From Streptomyces sp. NBC_01445 (GTDB lineage Bacteria > Actinomycetota > Actinomycetes > Streptomycetales > Streptomycetaceae): a stretch of DNA of 64,000 nt. The notes below the pieces were generated by a model. It made no database searches. It was not told the DNA's origin and worked only from the letters and a program-made list of their open reading frames with translations. Below are positions 1 to 8,305 of the stretch, one piece after another. The DNA is taken from NCBI RefSeq assembly GCF_035918235.1, contig NZ_CP109485.1, positions 992,001 through 1,056,000 of the forward strand. The letters run 5' to 3'. Every line of letters starts with the position of its first letter. Position 1 is the stretch's first letter. Position numbers and translations under genes: made by a program.

Positions 1-128
1 GCCGCGGCTGGGCCCTGTCGGTCGCCCTCCTGGAGCTCCGGTCCTACCGGGAGAGCAACCCGGTGATGGCCTCCATCGCCCGCCATGTCATCGCGGAAGT
101 CCTCACCGACGACACGGCGGCGGCCTGA
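1..128 (+). CDS. Phosphotransferase family protein, C-terminal end (partial)
   Basis: Only the last 41 codons are present, read in the frame beginning at base 3 and ending with TGA at 126-128. The peptide ends in a helical segment (RGWALSVALLELRSY, then NPVMASIARHVIAEVL). This resembles the C-terminal helix of aminoglycoside phosphotransferase-like (APH, choline-kinase fold) proteins of actinobacteria. The catalytic HGD and DxD motifs would lie upstream, outside the window. The family call is from the tail only and is tentative. Confidence 0.5.
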   Translation, partial: RGWALSVALLELRSYRESNPVMASIARHVIAEVLTDDTAAA

Positions 129-206
129 CGATCCGTCCTGCCCACGCACCGACACCGCCCCGGATCAGTCCGCAGCGGCACGCAACCACGGTCGAGGCAG
201 GCGCGC

Positions 207-764
207 TCACCCCCCGGATCGGTCGGCAGCCGCGCGCAACCACTCGTCGAGGCAGGCGAAGTCCGCCTCCGTGAGGCCCCGTCGAGGGTCTACGCGATGC
301 AGCAGGGCGCGTTCCGCGTGATGTGCGAAGACCCAGGCGCGGTCGATGTCGGTGATCTCGTCGTCGACCCATGCGAAGGGACGGCCCTGCGCCTGGCCGA
401 CCAGGGCGCGGGTCTTCCAGTGCAGGCCACGCACGCCGTGCCCTTCATCGCGTGCGTCCCGAACCGGCGGGTCGGGCCAGTCCACCACCGGCAGCGGCGG
501 CAGCCCGAGGAGCGGGGCGACGCAGTCGTTCGCCTCTTCCATCCAGGTCGTCGCCCAGACGAGCTCGCACGGGAGCGCCGCGAGCCGGGGGCCGTACGCG
601 GGGTTGATCCTGGCCAGCAGGGGGTTCAGGTCGGCGCCCAGCGGGTCGGGGCCTCCTGGCCGGCACATCGGATACGTCGGGTAGCACTCCGGCGGCCCGC
701 CGAACGGAATCAGCGGCCCGTCGACGTCGAGGAAGAGCAGCGGAAGGTGCTCGGATCCGGTCAC
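207..764 (-). CDS. Small HAD-like hydrolase domain protein
   Basis: A 185-residue protein from a GTG at 764. The frame stays open to 872, but that extension would run into the divergent gene starting at 814. An N-terminal LLFLDVDGPL segment (about residues 9-18) matches HAD motif I, with the nucleophile Asp followed by Asp at +2. Further along are a WATTWM segment resembling motif II and FAWVDDEITDID resembling the acidic motif IV. Such proteins are common and uncharacterised in Streptomyces; the substrate is unknown. No clear Shine-Dalgarno precedes the GTG, so it may be leaderless. It is divergent from the phosphotransferase at 814. Confidence 0.6.
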   Translation of the reverse strand: MTGSEHLPLLFLDVDGPLIPFGGPPECYPTYPMCRPGGPDPLGADLNPLLARINPAYGPRLAALPCELVWATTWMEEANDCVAPLLGLPPLPVVDWPDPPVRDARDEGHGVRGLHWKTRALVGQAQGRPFAWVDDEITDIDRAWVFAHHAERALLHRVDPRRGLTEADFACLDEWLRAAADRSGG

Positions 765-813
765 TTCAGCACCGTAGCGACTCGGGCGCCACGCCCGGGG
801 CCACGCCGCTAGT

Positions 814-1692
814 GTGACGGGCATGACTGGGGACACGGGGCCTGCGGACAGCCACGAACTGGCCGGCGGCATGATGAACGCGGGCGCGGTCTTCCGGCGG
901 GGCGACGTGGTCGAGCGGCCGGCGCCGCCGAATGCCCGGGCGCTCCACGCCTACCTCGCGGCGCTGCGGCATCAGGGATTCGACGCGGCTCCGGTGCCGG
1001 TCGGTGTCCGTGCCGACGGGCGTGAGCAGTTGGGGTTCATTCCCGGCCACGTGGCCGTCCCGCCGTTTCCGCCCTGGGCCATGTCGCAGACCGCGCTCCG
1101 GTCTGTCGGGGTCCTGCTGAGGCGCCTGCACGAGGCGAGTGCGCGCGTCGCGGTGGACGTATCCGCCGGCTGGTCCGGGGAGCTGGCCGATCCCGAGGGC
1201 GGAACGATGCTGTGCCACAACGATGTGTGCCTGGAGAACGTCGTCTTCCGGGACGGCCGCGCCGTGGCCCTGATCGACTTCGACCAGGCGGCCCCGGGCC
1301 GCCCGGTCTGGGATGTCGCGATGACCGCCGGCTACTGGGTCCCGATGCGGGACCCCGAGTCCGCGGCCCCGCACTATCCGGTACCTGACCCCTCTCACCC
1401 GTTGGACGCCCCGGGCCGGCTGCGGCTCCTCGCGGACGGTTACGGGCTCTCGCCGCGAGAGCGCGCCGAATTGCCGGAGGTCGTCGAACAGGCCGCCGCG
1501 GTATGCCGGGCGTTCGTCGCCCGGCGCGTGGCCGACGGGGACCCCGCCTACCTCCAGGCGCTGCGCGACCGCGGCGGCTGGGAGCGCTGGGACCGGATTC
1601 AGTCGTGGCTCAGCGATGGGCGCGAGGCGTTCCGGGCAGCACTGCTCGAAGGCCTCGACACGGGGTCGGTCCGTCCCCTTCCTCCCCCATGA
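814..1692 (+). CDS. Phosphotransferase enzyme family protein (APH/choline-kinase fold)
   Basis: A protein of 292 residues if it starts at GTG 814; an in-frame ATG at 823 is an equally good start. The kinase-like C-lobe is clear: LCHNDVCLENVVF (about residues 135-147) corresponds to the HGDxxxxN catalytic loop with Asn in place of Gly, and ALIDFDQA holds the metal-binding Asp of the DFD/DxD motif. The N-terminal lobe is short. Family members phosphorylate small molecules such as aminoglycosides, homoserine or choline; nothing here identifies the substrate. A resistance role should not be assumed. The gene stands alone, divergent from the HAD-like gene. Confidence 0.7.
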   Translation: MTGMTGDTGPADSHELAGGMMNAGAVFRRGDVVERPAPPNARALHAYLAALRHQGFDAAPVPVGVRADGREQLGFIPGHVAVPPFPPWAMSQTALRSVGVLLRRLHEASARVAVDVSAGWSGELADPEGGTMLCHNDVCLENVVFRDGRAVALIDFDQAAPGRPVWDVAMTAGYWVPMRDPESAAPHYPVPDPSHPLDAPGRLRLLADGYGLSPRERAELPEVVEQAAAVCRAFVARRVADGDPAYLQALRDRGGWERWDRIQSWLSDGREAFRAALLEGLDTGSVRPLPPP

Positions 1693-1772
1693 GGTTCCCG
1701 AAACCGCCGATTCATCAAGCAGGCGGTGAATAGGGCTGGTTGACGGGGTGAAGAGTGCGCAACCATGTCCAC

Positions 1773-2264
1773 ATGACCGCGGCCCATCGCGCCATGACCC
1801 AGCTGGAGTCGTGGCCGAACCTGGTAAGTGGCTCTCCCCGGTGCGCCGTAGGGCGCTCCTTCGGGACAGCGGGGTGCGACATCGTGCATTTCCATGCCAA
1901 CGATGCGGCAGATCTGTACCTCACCCGGACGGCGGTCGAACGCCTCCTTCCGCAGCTGCGCGACAGCACCGCGATCCGGGTGCGCCCCGGCGCCTCGTGG
2001 ATCACCGTGCTGCTCGACTGCGACGACGACGTGGCGCTCCTGCTGACACTCATCAGCGTGGCGCTCAAGGAACACGACGCGGTCAGGGGGCCCGAGGAGG
2101 AGTACGGCGGACCGCGCACCGCCCGTACGGCTCCGCCCTGCGACTGGGAGCCGCGGGCGATGCCTTCGCCGCGCGCGGCCGGACCGGTGGCAGCGTCCGC
2201 TCATCACGGCCGCGTGCACGACGCGTGGAAGGCCGTCGGCCGGATGCTGCCGCACGGCCACTGA
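1773..2264 (+). CDS. DUF5519 / luciferase-like domain protein
   Basis: About 163 residues from ATG 1773; an in-frame GTG at 1755 is an alternative and neither has a strong ribosome site. The segment from MTQLESWPNL through HFHANDAADLYLT to ITVLLDCDDDVALLLTLI resembles the small DUF5519 ('luciferase domain') family of actinomycetes, whose members share a DLYLT-like strand and a VxLDCDxD strand. The C-terminal 50 residues are low-complexity and poorly conserved in character. Function is unknown, and the family name does not imply light production. Confidence 0.55.
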   Translation: MTAAHRAMTQLESWPNLVSGSPRCAVGRSFGTAGCDIVHFHANDAADLYLTRTAVERLLPQLRDSTAIRVRPGASWITVLLDCDDDVALLLTLISVALKEHDAVRGPEEEYGGPRTARTAPPCDWEPRAMPSPRAAGPVAASAHHGRVHDAWKAVGRMLPHGH

Positions 2265-2330
2265 CGGGAGCGCCGGGGTGCGTGAGCGGGAGTACGCGAC
2301 GGAGGCTCGGCAACTGACGTCGGCCGCACG

Positions 2331-3401
2331 TCAGTTGCTCCCGCTCGCCGCTGTCTCGGCGCCCCGCGCCGCCCCCGTGCTGTCGCGCTCGATCAGTCGC
2401 GGCAGCGGCACCTGGACCGTCCGCGACGGGCCGCCGTCCAGGAGTGCCGTCAGTTCCTGGGCAGCGGTGCGGCCGAACTGGACCGTGTCGCGGGACAGTG
2501 CCGACAGCCAGGGCTTGACCATGCGGCACAGCGGGGAGTCCTCCCAGGCCACCACCGACACGTCGCCGGGGACCGAGAAACCCAGCTCACCGGCGGCGGC
2601 GACCCCGGCGACGGCCATCACGTCGTTGTCGTAGACGAGCGCAGTCGGGGGTGTGTCGCCCTCCATGACGCGGCGCGTGACCGCGGCGCCCTCGGCGTCC
2701 GAGTAGTCCGTGGTCACGGAGCGCACCTCGGTCAGGCCACGGCGCTCGGCCTCGGCGCGCAGGGTGCGGATGCGCCGCTCGGTGTGCGCGAGGCCCGGCA
2801 GGCCTGCGATGTGGACGATGCGGCGGTGCCCGAGCGCGTACAGCTCGTCGACGACCGACGCCATCGCGCCGGCGTCGTCCGCCCACACCGTCGACATGCC
2901 AGGATGCTCCGCGTCGGGCACTCCGCCGATCACCACGGCGGGCAGCCCGAGTTCGTCGAGGAGTGCGGGGCGCGGGTCGGCCGTGCGGGGGTCGACGACG
3001 AGCACGCCGTCCACCCGGTGCTCGGCCCACCAGCGCCGGTAGACGGCGCACTCGGCCTCGACGTCCTCCACCACCTGGAACAGCAGGCCGAGGTGACGCT
3101 CCGCCAGGACTTCCTGTATGCCGGAGATGAGCTGGAGGAAGAACGAGTCCACGCCCAGCGTGTCCGCCGGGCGTGCCACGACCAGGCCGACCGTGGCCGC
3201 GCCTTCGCCGGACAGGGCGCGGGCCGCCGTGCTGGGCCGCCAGCCGAGCTGCTCGGCCACCCGCCGCACCCGGTCGCGGGTCACCTCGGAGACTCCTGGC
3301 CGGTCGTTGAGCGCGAAGGACACGGCGCTCTCCGAGACACCCGCCCTGAGCGCGATGTCCTTCATGGTCGGTCGGCGCGCGGGAGACCGCTTGGCTGGCA
3401 C
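2331..3401 (-). CDS. LacI-family sugar-responsive transcriptional repressor
   Basis: 356 residues from GTG 3401, preceded by a GGGGAAAGGGG ribosome site. The N-terminal helix-turn-helix is textbook LacI: TMKDIALRAGVSESAVSFAL (about residues 12-31), followed by a hinge helix region RPSTAARALSGEG. The rest is a periplasmic-binding-protein-like effector domain (GLVVARPADTLG ... VVAWEDSPLCRMVKPWL). It is divergent from the sugar ABC transporter and mannosidase genes, the usual arrangement for a local repressor released by an oligosaccharide or its product. Palindromic GCGC sites in the shared promoter are its likely operators. Confidence 0.9.
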   Translation of the reverse strand: MPAKRSPARRPTMKDIALRAGVSESAVSFALNDRPGVSEVTRDRVRRVAEQLGWRPSTAARALSGEGAATVGLVVARPADTLGVDSFFLQLISGIQEVLAERHLGLLFQVVEDVEAECAVYRRWWAEHRVDGVLVVDPRTADPRPALLDELGLPAVVIGGVPDAEHPGMSTVWADDAGAMASVVDELYALGHRRIVHIAGLPGLAHTERRIRTLRAEAERRGLTEVRSVTTDYSDAEGAAVTRRVMEGDTPPTALVYDNDVMAVAGVAAAGELGFSVPGDVSVVAWEDSPLCRMVKPWLSALSRDTVQFGRTAAQELTALLDGGPSRTVQVPLPRLIERDSTGAARGAETAASGSN

Positions 3402-3444
3402 AGGTGCCCCTTTCCCCGTGGAACCCCGGTGGGCCCCGACCAGC

Positions 3445-3502
3445 CTAGCGCATACGGTCAGACACTAATGCGCTTGAGTTCAAGACTCTAAAGCGCATTA
3501 GT
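3445..3502. promoter_or_regulatory. Phased GCGC operator sites between lacI-type gene and sugar ABC operon
   Basis: Two perfect 12-bp inverted arms, ACTAATGCGCTT (3464-3475) and AAGCGCATTAGT (3491-3502), flank a 15-base spacer. Each arm carries a pseudo-palindrome centred on GCGC (AATGCGCTT and AAAGCGCATT). A third, weaker copy (CTAGCGCATA) lies at 3445-3454. The GCGC centres begin at 3448, 3470 and 3493, that is 22 and 23 bp apart, about two helical turns. LacI-family operators are palindromes with a central CpG, so these fit as repressor sites controlling the transporter gene at 3655 and possibly the repressor itself. Confidence 0.65.
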
Positions 3503-3654
3503 TTCGCCTTGCAAAAGGTCTACTCCACTGCTCTGACCTGGTGTCCTTCCAGGCGACTCCTGGCAGTTCCAGAGAATGCATTGACTTTTTCCGTGATCGC
3601 AATGCAGGGTCTGCACGGCAACATTCGACGCCGCCGCAAAGGAGCCGTGTCACC

Positions 3655-4947
3655 GTGCCCATCTCTCGCAGAGCACTAGCCGCTGCCGCCGCCATCGCTG
3701 TCGTCCTGCCGCTGAGCGCGTGCGGTTCCGGGGGTGACGACAGCGGCTCGACGGACGCCTCGGGCAAGATCGAAGGCAGCATCACGTTCCAGACGTGGAA
3801 CCTCAGGGCCAACTTCAAGCCGTACTTCGACGGCCTGGTCAAGGACTTCGAGAAGAAGTACCCCGGCACGCACGTGAAGTGGATCGACCAGCCGGGCGAG
3901 GGTTACGCCGACAAGATCAGCGCGGATGCCGCCGGAGGCACGCTGCCCGACGTCGTCAACGTCTCCCCCGACCTCGTCGCCCCGCTCGCCAAGGCCGGCC
4001 TCGCGCTCGACCTCGACAAGGCGGCGTCGAAGTACAAGAAGGAGTACCTGCCGGGGGCCTGGGCGAGCCACCAGATACCGGGCATGGACGGCACGTACGC
4101 CTTCCCCTGGTACCTCAACACCGGGCCGCTGTTCTACAACAAGAGCCTGTTCAAGAAGGCCGGACTCGACGCGTCGCAGCCCCCGAAGACGTACGACGCG
4201 CTCTTCGACGACGCACTCCAGCTCGCGAAGAAGAGCAAGGGCAAGGTGGCCACGCTCGCCAACGTCCCCACCATCGAGGACTTCGGCCGCTACGGCGCTC
4301 CGCTCATGAACAAGGAGGGCACCGGCTTCGCGTTCAACGACGCCAAGGGTGTCGAACTCCTCACGAAGTACAAGGAGTTGTACGACGCGAAGGCGCTCGA
4401 CCCGCAGGCGCTGACCGCGACGCCCGAGTCGACCGGCAAGAAGTTCCTGACCGGGGCCGTGGCGATGAACCCGGGCAGCGCGCTCGACCTGTCGAAGTTC
4501 AAGAAGGACGCGCCCAGCCTCTACAAGAACATCGGGATCACGGACCAGATCACCAGCACCGGCAAGGTGAACATGTACGTGATGGGTGTGATGGTGAACT
4601 CGCGCTCCAAGCAGAAGCCCGCGGCCGTGGCGTTCGCGCACTACGTCACCGACGCGCAGCACCAGATGGAGTTCGCCAAGAAGGTCGCCATCTTCCCGAG
4701 CACCGCGGGCTCCCTGGACGACCCGTACTTCACGAAGCAGGACGGCTCGGACGAGACGCGGGTGCGGATCGCCGCGGCGGACTCGCTGAAGTCCGCGGTC
4801 AACTACACGCCGGTCCTGTTCAGCGAGCAGATGAAGACCGAGCTGCGGAACTCCGTGGCCAAGGCCCTCCAGGGCAAGGAGAGCCCCAAGACCGCACTTG
4901 ACAACGCTGTCAAGGCCTGCGACCGGCTGCTCCAGCAGCAGGGCTGA
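3655..4947 (+). CDS. Sugar ABC transporter substrate-binding lipoprotein
   Basis: 430 residues from GTG 3655, preceded by AAAGGAG at 3638-3644; the frame is open further upstream but lacks a good start. The N-terminus has two Arg, a hydrophobic stretch and a lipobox LSAC with the lipidated Cys at residue 23, then a Ser/Gly/Asp-rich linker. This fits a membrane-anchored family-1 extracellular solute-binding protein. The body has the typical FQTWN start strand, an aromatic-rich FPWYLNTGPLFYN segment and a VMGVMVNS strand. It is the first gene of an operon with two permeases and two glycosidases, which suggests a mannose-containing oligosaccharide ligand (inference). Confidence 0.9.
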   Translation: MPISRRALAAAAAIAVVLPLSACGSGGDDSGSTDASGKIEGSITFQTWNLRANFKPYFDGLVKDFEKKYPGTHVKWIDQPGEGYADKISADAAGGTLPDVVNVSPDLVAPLAKAGLALDLDKAASKYKKEYLPGAWASHQIPGMDGTYAFPWYLNTGPLFYNKSLFKKAGLDASQPPKTYDALFDDALQLAKKSKGKVATLANVPTIEDFGRYGAPLMNKEGTGFAFNDAKGVELLTKYKELYDAKALDPQALTATPESTGKKFLTGAVAMNPGSALDLSKFKKDAPSLYKNIGITDQITSTGKVNMYVMGVMVNSRSKQKPAAVAFAHYVTDAQHQMEFAKKVAIFPSTAGSLDDPYFTKQDGSDETRVRIAAADSLKSAVNYTPVLFSEQMKTELRNSVAKALQGKESPKTALDNAVKACDRLLQQQG

Positions 4948-4965
4948 GCCCCGGAGCCGTACATC

Positions 4966-5937
4966 ATGACGAGTCCCCTTCCGACCGTGAAGACCGCCGC
5001 CAAGACCCCGGCGAACGCAGAGGTGACGTCACCCGCGAAGCCCTCGGGCGAGCGGCCGGTCTCCCGCGTCCGACGCCATCTGCCCACCAGCCCCTGGCTG
5101 TTCGCCGCTCCCGGGCTGCTGGTCGTCGCCGTCTTCATCCTGTATCCGTTCGTCTCCACCGTGGTCAACTCCTTCACCGACCGGCGGACCCTGATCCCCG
5201 GTGAGTTCGTGGGCCTGGCCAACTTCCGGGAGCTGCTGCACGACGACATGTTCTGGACGGGGCTGCGCAACAGCGTCCTGTACATGGTCGGGGTCGTCCC
5301 CGCCCTCGTACTCCTTCCGCTGCTGCTCGCCCTCCTCGTCCAGAAGAACATCCCGGGCATCACCTTCTTCCGGTCGGCCTTCTACACGCCGGTGGTCGCG
5401 TCCATCGTCGTGGTCGGCCTGATCTGGGTGTGGATGCTGGACGAGCGCGGCCTGGTGAACTCAGTTCTCGAAGCCGTGGGGATCGGCAAGGTCGGCTTTC
5501 TCAGCGACCAGTGGCTGCTCCTGCTGAGCGCCATGGCCGTCACGGTCTGGAAGGGCCTCGGCTACTACATGATCATTTATCTGGCGGCGCTGGCCAACGT
5601 GCCGCGCGAGCTGCACGAGGCCGCCTCGGTGGACGGTGCGGGAGCGGTGCGCCGCTTCTTCACCGTCACCGTGCCCGCCGTGCGCTCCACCATGGTCCTG
5701 GTCGCCGCGCTCTCCTCGGTCGCCGCCTTCAAGGTGTTCTCCGAGGTCTATCTGATGGCGGGGCCGAACGGTGGCCCCGCGGGCGAGGACACCACGCTCG
5801 TGATGCTCGTGCAGCGCACCGGCACGGGCCTGACCGGCCGCGTCGGCTACGCCTCGGCGATCTCCGTCGTCGTCTTCGTCGTCACCGTCGCGCTGATGCT
5901 GCTCGTGCTCCGCGCCGACCGGAAGGAGGACGCGTGA
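4966..5937 (+). CDS. Sugar ABC transporter permease (MalF-like)
   Basis: 323 residues. A cytosolic Pro/Ala/Lys-rich N-terminus of about 45 residues precedes six predicted membrane segments, starting LFAAPGLLVVAVFILYPFVS. The cytoplasmic EAA loop, which contacts the ATPase, is seen at about residues 218-236 (EAASVDGAGAVRRF). It starts 18 bases after the binding-protein gene and its stop overlaps the start of the second permease, indicating translational coupling. It forms the heterodimeric channel with that permease. Confidence 0.92.
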   Translation: MTSPLPTVKTAAKTPANAEVTSPAKPSGERPVSRVRRHLPTSPWLFAAPGLLVVAVFILYPFVSTVVNSFTDRRTLIPGEFVGLANFRELLHDDMFWTGLRNSVLYMVGVVPALVLLPLLLALLVQKNIPGITFFRSAFYTPVVASIVVVGLIWVWMLDERGLVNSVLEAVGIGKVGFLSDQWLLLLSAMAVTVWKGLGYYMIIYLAALANVPRELHEAASVDGAGAVRRFFTVTVPAVRSTMVLVAALSSVAAFKVFSEVYLMAGPNGGPAGEDTTLVMLVQRTGTGLTGRVGYASAISVVVFVVTVALMLLVLRADRKEDA

Positions 5938-6854
5938 GCGTCACCGAGGACGTCCGCGCCACAACAGCTCCGGATCCGGGGCCCGTTCGGCGCCGGCGCG
6001 CGCCGGGCGTCACCGACGAGAACGGCCGGCGCATCCGCGTCTGGGAGCTCGTACTGCGCTACGCGCTGCTGCTCGCCGTGCTCGCGATCACCGTCGGGCC
6101 CTTCCTCTGGCAGCTGTCCACCTCCCTCAAGGGAACGCACGAGGACATCTTCAGCTCCCCGCCGAAGTTCCTGCCCGGCGATCCCACTCTCCACAACTAC
6201 GAGCGCGTCGCCGACACCATCCCCGTCTGGGACTACGCGTTCAACTCCCTGAAGGTCGCCACCGCCAACGTGGTCACCAACTGCGTCGGCTCCGCTCTCG
6301 CGGGCTACGCGCTCGCCCGGCTGCGCTACCGCGGCCGGAAGATCGCCACCCTCGTGTTCATCCTCGCGATGCTGGTGCCCGTCGAGAGCATCGTGATCGC
6401 GCAGTTCACTACGATGCGCGAACTCGGCCTCAACAACACCCTCGTCGGCGTGGTCCTGCCGGGCTGCATCGCCGCCATGAACGTCCTGCTGATGCGCAAC
6501 GCGTTCCTCAATCTGCCGTACGAGATCGAGGAGGCGGCCTACGTCGACGGGGCGAACGCCTGGCAGCGCTTCCTGCGGATCGCGCTGCCGTCCGTGAAGG
6601 GGACGCTCGCGGTCGTCGCGATCTTTGCGTTCATGGGCGCCTGGGACGACTTCCTGTGGCCTCTGATCGTGCTCAGCGACCCGGCGAAGTTCACCCTCAC
6701 CATCGGCCTGAACTATCTGCACGGCACCTTCGCCAACGACGAGCGGATCGTCGCGGCCGGAACGATCATCGCCGTCGCGCCGCTGATCATCCTCTTCGCC
6801 TGCCTCCAGCGGTACTTCTTCCGCGGGGTCGGCGAGGGAGCCGTCAAGGGCTGA
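5934..6854 (+). CDS. Sugar ABC transporter permease (MalG-like)
   Basis: 306 residues from GTG 5934, which overlaps the TGA of the preceding permease in a GTGA arrangement. After a charged N-terminus come six membrane segments; the EAA loop EEAAYVDGANAWQRF sits near residue 199. The protein has the CUT1 (MalG-type) pattern of an inner-membrane permease for oligosaccharides. No ATP-binding subunit follows. In Streptomyces several CUT1 importers share the multitask ATPase MsiK encoded elsewhere, so this is expected rather than a defect. Confidence 0.92.
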   Translation: MSVTEDVRATTAPDPGPVRRRRAPGVTDENGRRIRVWELVLRYALLLAVLAITVGPFLWQLSTSLKGTHEDIFSSPPKFLPGDPTLHNYERVADTIPVWDYAFNSLKVATANVVTNCVGSALAGYALARLRYRGRKIATLVFILAMLVPVESIVIAQFTTMRELGLNNTLVGVVLPGCIAAMNVLLMRNAFLNLPYEIEEAAYVDGANAWQRFLRIALPSVKGTLAVVAIFAFMGAWDDFLWPLIVLSDPAKFTLTIGLNYLHGTFANDERIVAAGTIIAVAPLIILFACLQRYFFRGVGEGAVKG

Positions 6855-6915
6855 CGCCCGTACCGCGGACATCTCGTCACCGAGGCCCCCACGTACCACA
6901 GAACCAGGACTCCGC

Positions 6916-8187
6916 ATGACTTCTGCCGTGCGCTTCGGCGTCAACTACACACCCAGCCAGGGCTGGTTCCACCACTGGCTCGACTTCGACCTGGACGCCG
7001 TGCGCGCCGATCTCGACTCGATCGCCGCGCTGGGTCTCGACCACATCCGGGTGTTCCCGCTGTGGCCCTACTTCCAGCCCAACCGCACCCTGATCCGTCC
7101 GCGCGCCGTCGAGCAGCTCGTCCAGCTCGCCGACGCGGCGGCCGAACGCGGGCTCGACGTGAACGTGGACGGTCTGCAGGGCCACCTGTCGAGCTTCGAC
7201 TTCCTGCCCGCGTGGACGCAGACGTGGCACAGGCGGAACCTCTTCACGGACCCTGATGTGGTCGAGGGCCAGGAGGCGTATCTGCGCACGCTCGCGGGGG
7301 CGCTCGCCGACCGGCCCAACTTCATCGGCATGACGATCGGCAACGAGGTCAACCAGTTCGCGGCGGGCCCGCACCCCGACCCGGACCGCATCACACCGGA
7401 GCAGGCGGGGAGTTGGCTGCGCCGTGTGCTCGCCGCGTGCGAGGAGGGCGCGCCGGGGCGGACCCATCTGCACGCCTCGTACGACGCCGCCTGGTACCAG
7501 GACGACCAGCCGTTCACGCCCGCGCACTCCGCACGGCTCGGCGCGCTCACCGCGGTGCATTCGTGGGTGTTCAACGGTACGGCGCAGCGCCACGGCCGCA
7601 CCGGGACGGCCACCGAGCACCATGCCGCGTACCTCGTCGAGCTGTCCAAGGCCTGGGCCGGCGATCCGCACCGGCCCGTCTGGCTGCAGGAGGTCGGCGC
7701 GCCCGCGCCGCTCGTCCCGGCCGAGCACGCGGCGCACTTCACCGAGGCCACCGTCGAGAACACGCTCGACTGCCCGGACCTGTGGGGCGTGACGTGGTGG
7801 TGCTCGCACGACGTCAGCCGTGATCTCGCCGACTTCCCCGAACTCGAGTACAGCCTCGGGTTGTTGACGAGCGAGCGGCAGCCGAAACCCGCGGCGAAGG
7901 CCCTCGCCCGCATCGTCGCGGACCGGCGCGCCCGTCCCTGTGCACCCGCGCCACGCACCACCGCGCTCGTCGTCGACGCCGGTGACGACGAGGCCGCCCC
8001 GAACCGCTCGGTGTGTGCCCCCGGCGGCGCCGTCTTCGAGGCGTTCGTCCGGCTCACGGCCGACGGGGCCCGGCCCACCACGGTCCTCGCCGGCCGCGCC
8101 GACGACAAGGAACATCTGATGGCGCGCGGCATCACCGAAGTGGTCACACCGGACCACGTCACACGGACCGTCGGCACGGCTCCGTAA
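6916..8187 (+). CDS. GH5-like glycoside hydrolase (possible beta-mannosidase, GH5_18 type)
   Basis: 423 residues with a (beta/alpha)8 clan-A glycosidase pattern: VNYTPSQGW start strand, LDHIRVFPLWPYFQPN, then the acid/base in IGNEVNQ (Glu near residue 143) and the nucleophile in WLQEVGAP (Glu near residue 259). There is no signal peptide, so it should act in the cytoplasm on imported sugar. Bifidobacterial GH5_18 enzymes cleave the Man-beta-1,4-GlcNAc core of N-glycans and sit near GH38 mannosidases. The neighbouring GH38 gene makes that a reasonable hypothesis. The family assignment is from motif and context; another clan-A subfamily is possible. Confidence 0.7.
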   Translation: MTSAVRFGVNYTPSQGWFHHWLDFDLDAVRADLDSIAALGLDHIRVFPLWPYFQPNRTLIRPRAVEQLVQLADAAAERGLDVNVDGLQGHLSSFDFLPAWTQTWHRRNLFTDPDVVEGQEAYLRTLAGALADRPNFIGMTIGNEVNQFAAGPHPDPDRITPEQAGSWLRRVLAACEEGAPGRTHLHASYDAAWYQDDQPFTPAHSARLGALTAVHSWVFNGTAQRHGRTGTATEHHAAYLVELSKAWAGDPHRPVWLQEVGAPAPLVPAEHAAHFTEATVENTLDCPDLWGVTWWCSHDVSRDLADFPELEYSLGLLTSERQPKPAAKALARIVADRRARPCAPAPRTTALVVDAGDDEAAPNRSVCAPGGAVFEAFVRLTADGARPTTVLAGRADDKEHLMARGITEVVTPDHVTRTVGTAP

Positions 8188-8305
8188 CCGGTCGAACCCG
8201 ATGCGGACCGCACGATTCGAGGTGCGCCGCGTCGGGGAGTTGTACAGCGTCCCGCCCGCCCCGCCTGGTGATCACCCGCACCTCGGACCTTACGGAGTAC
8301 CCCTC

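Noticed and set aside
814..1692. Aminoglycoside resistance gene
   Set aside because: Only generic phosphotransferase-fold motifs are visible; the altered catalytic loop and lack of context do not support a resistance call.
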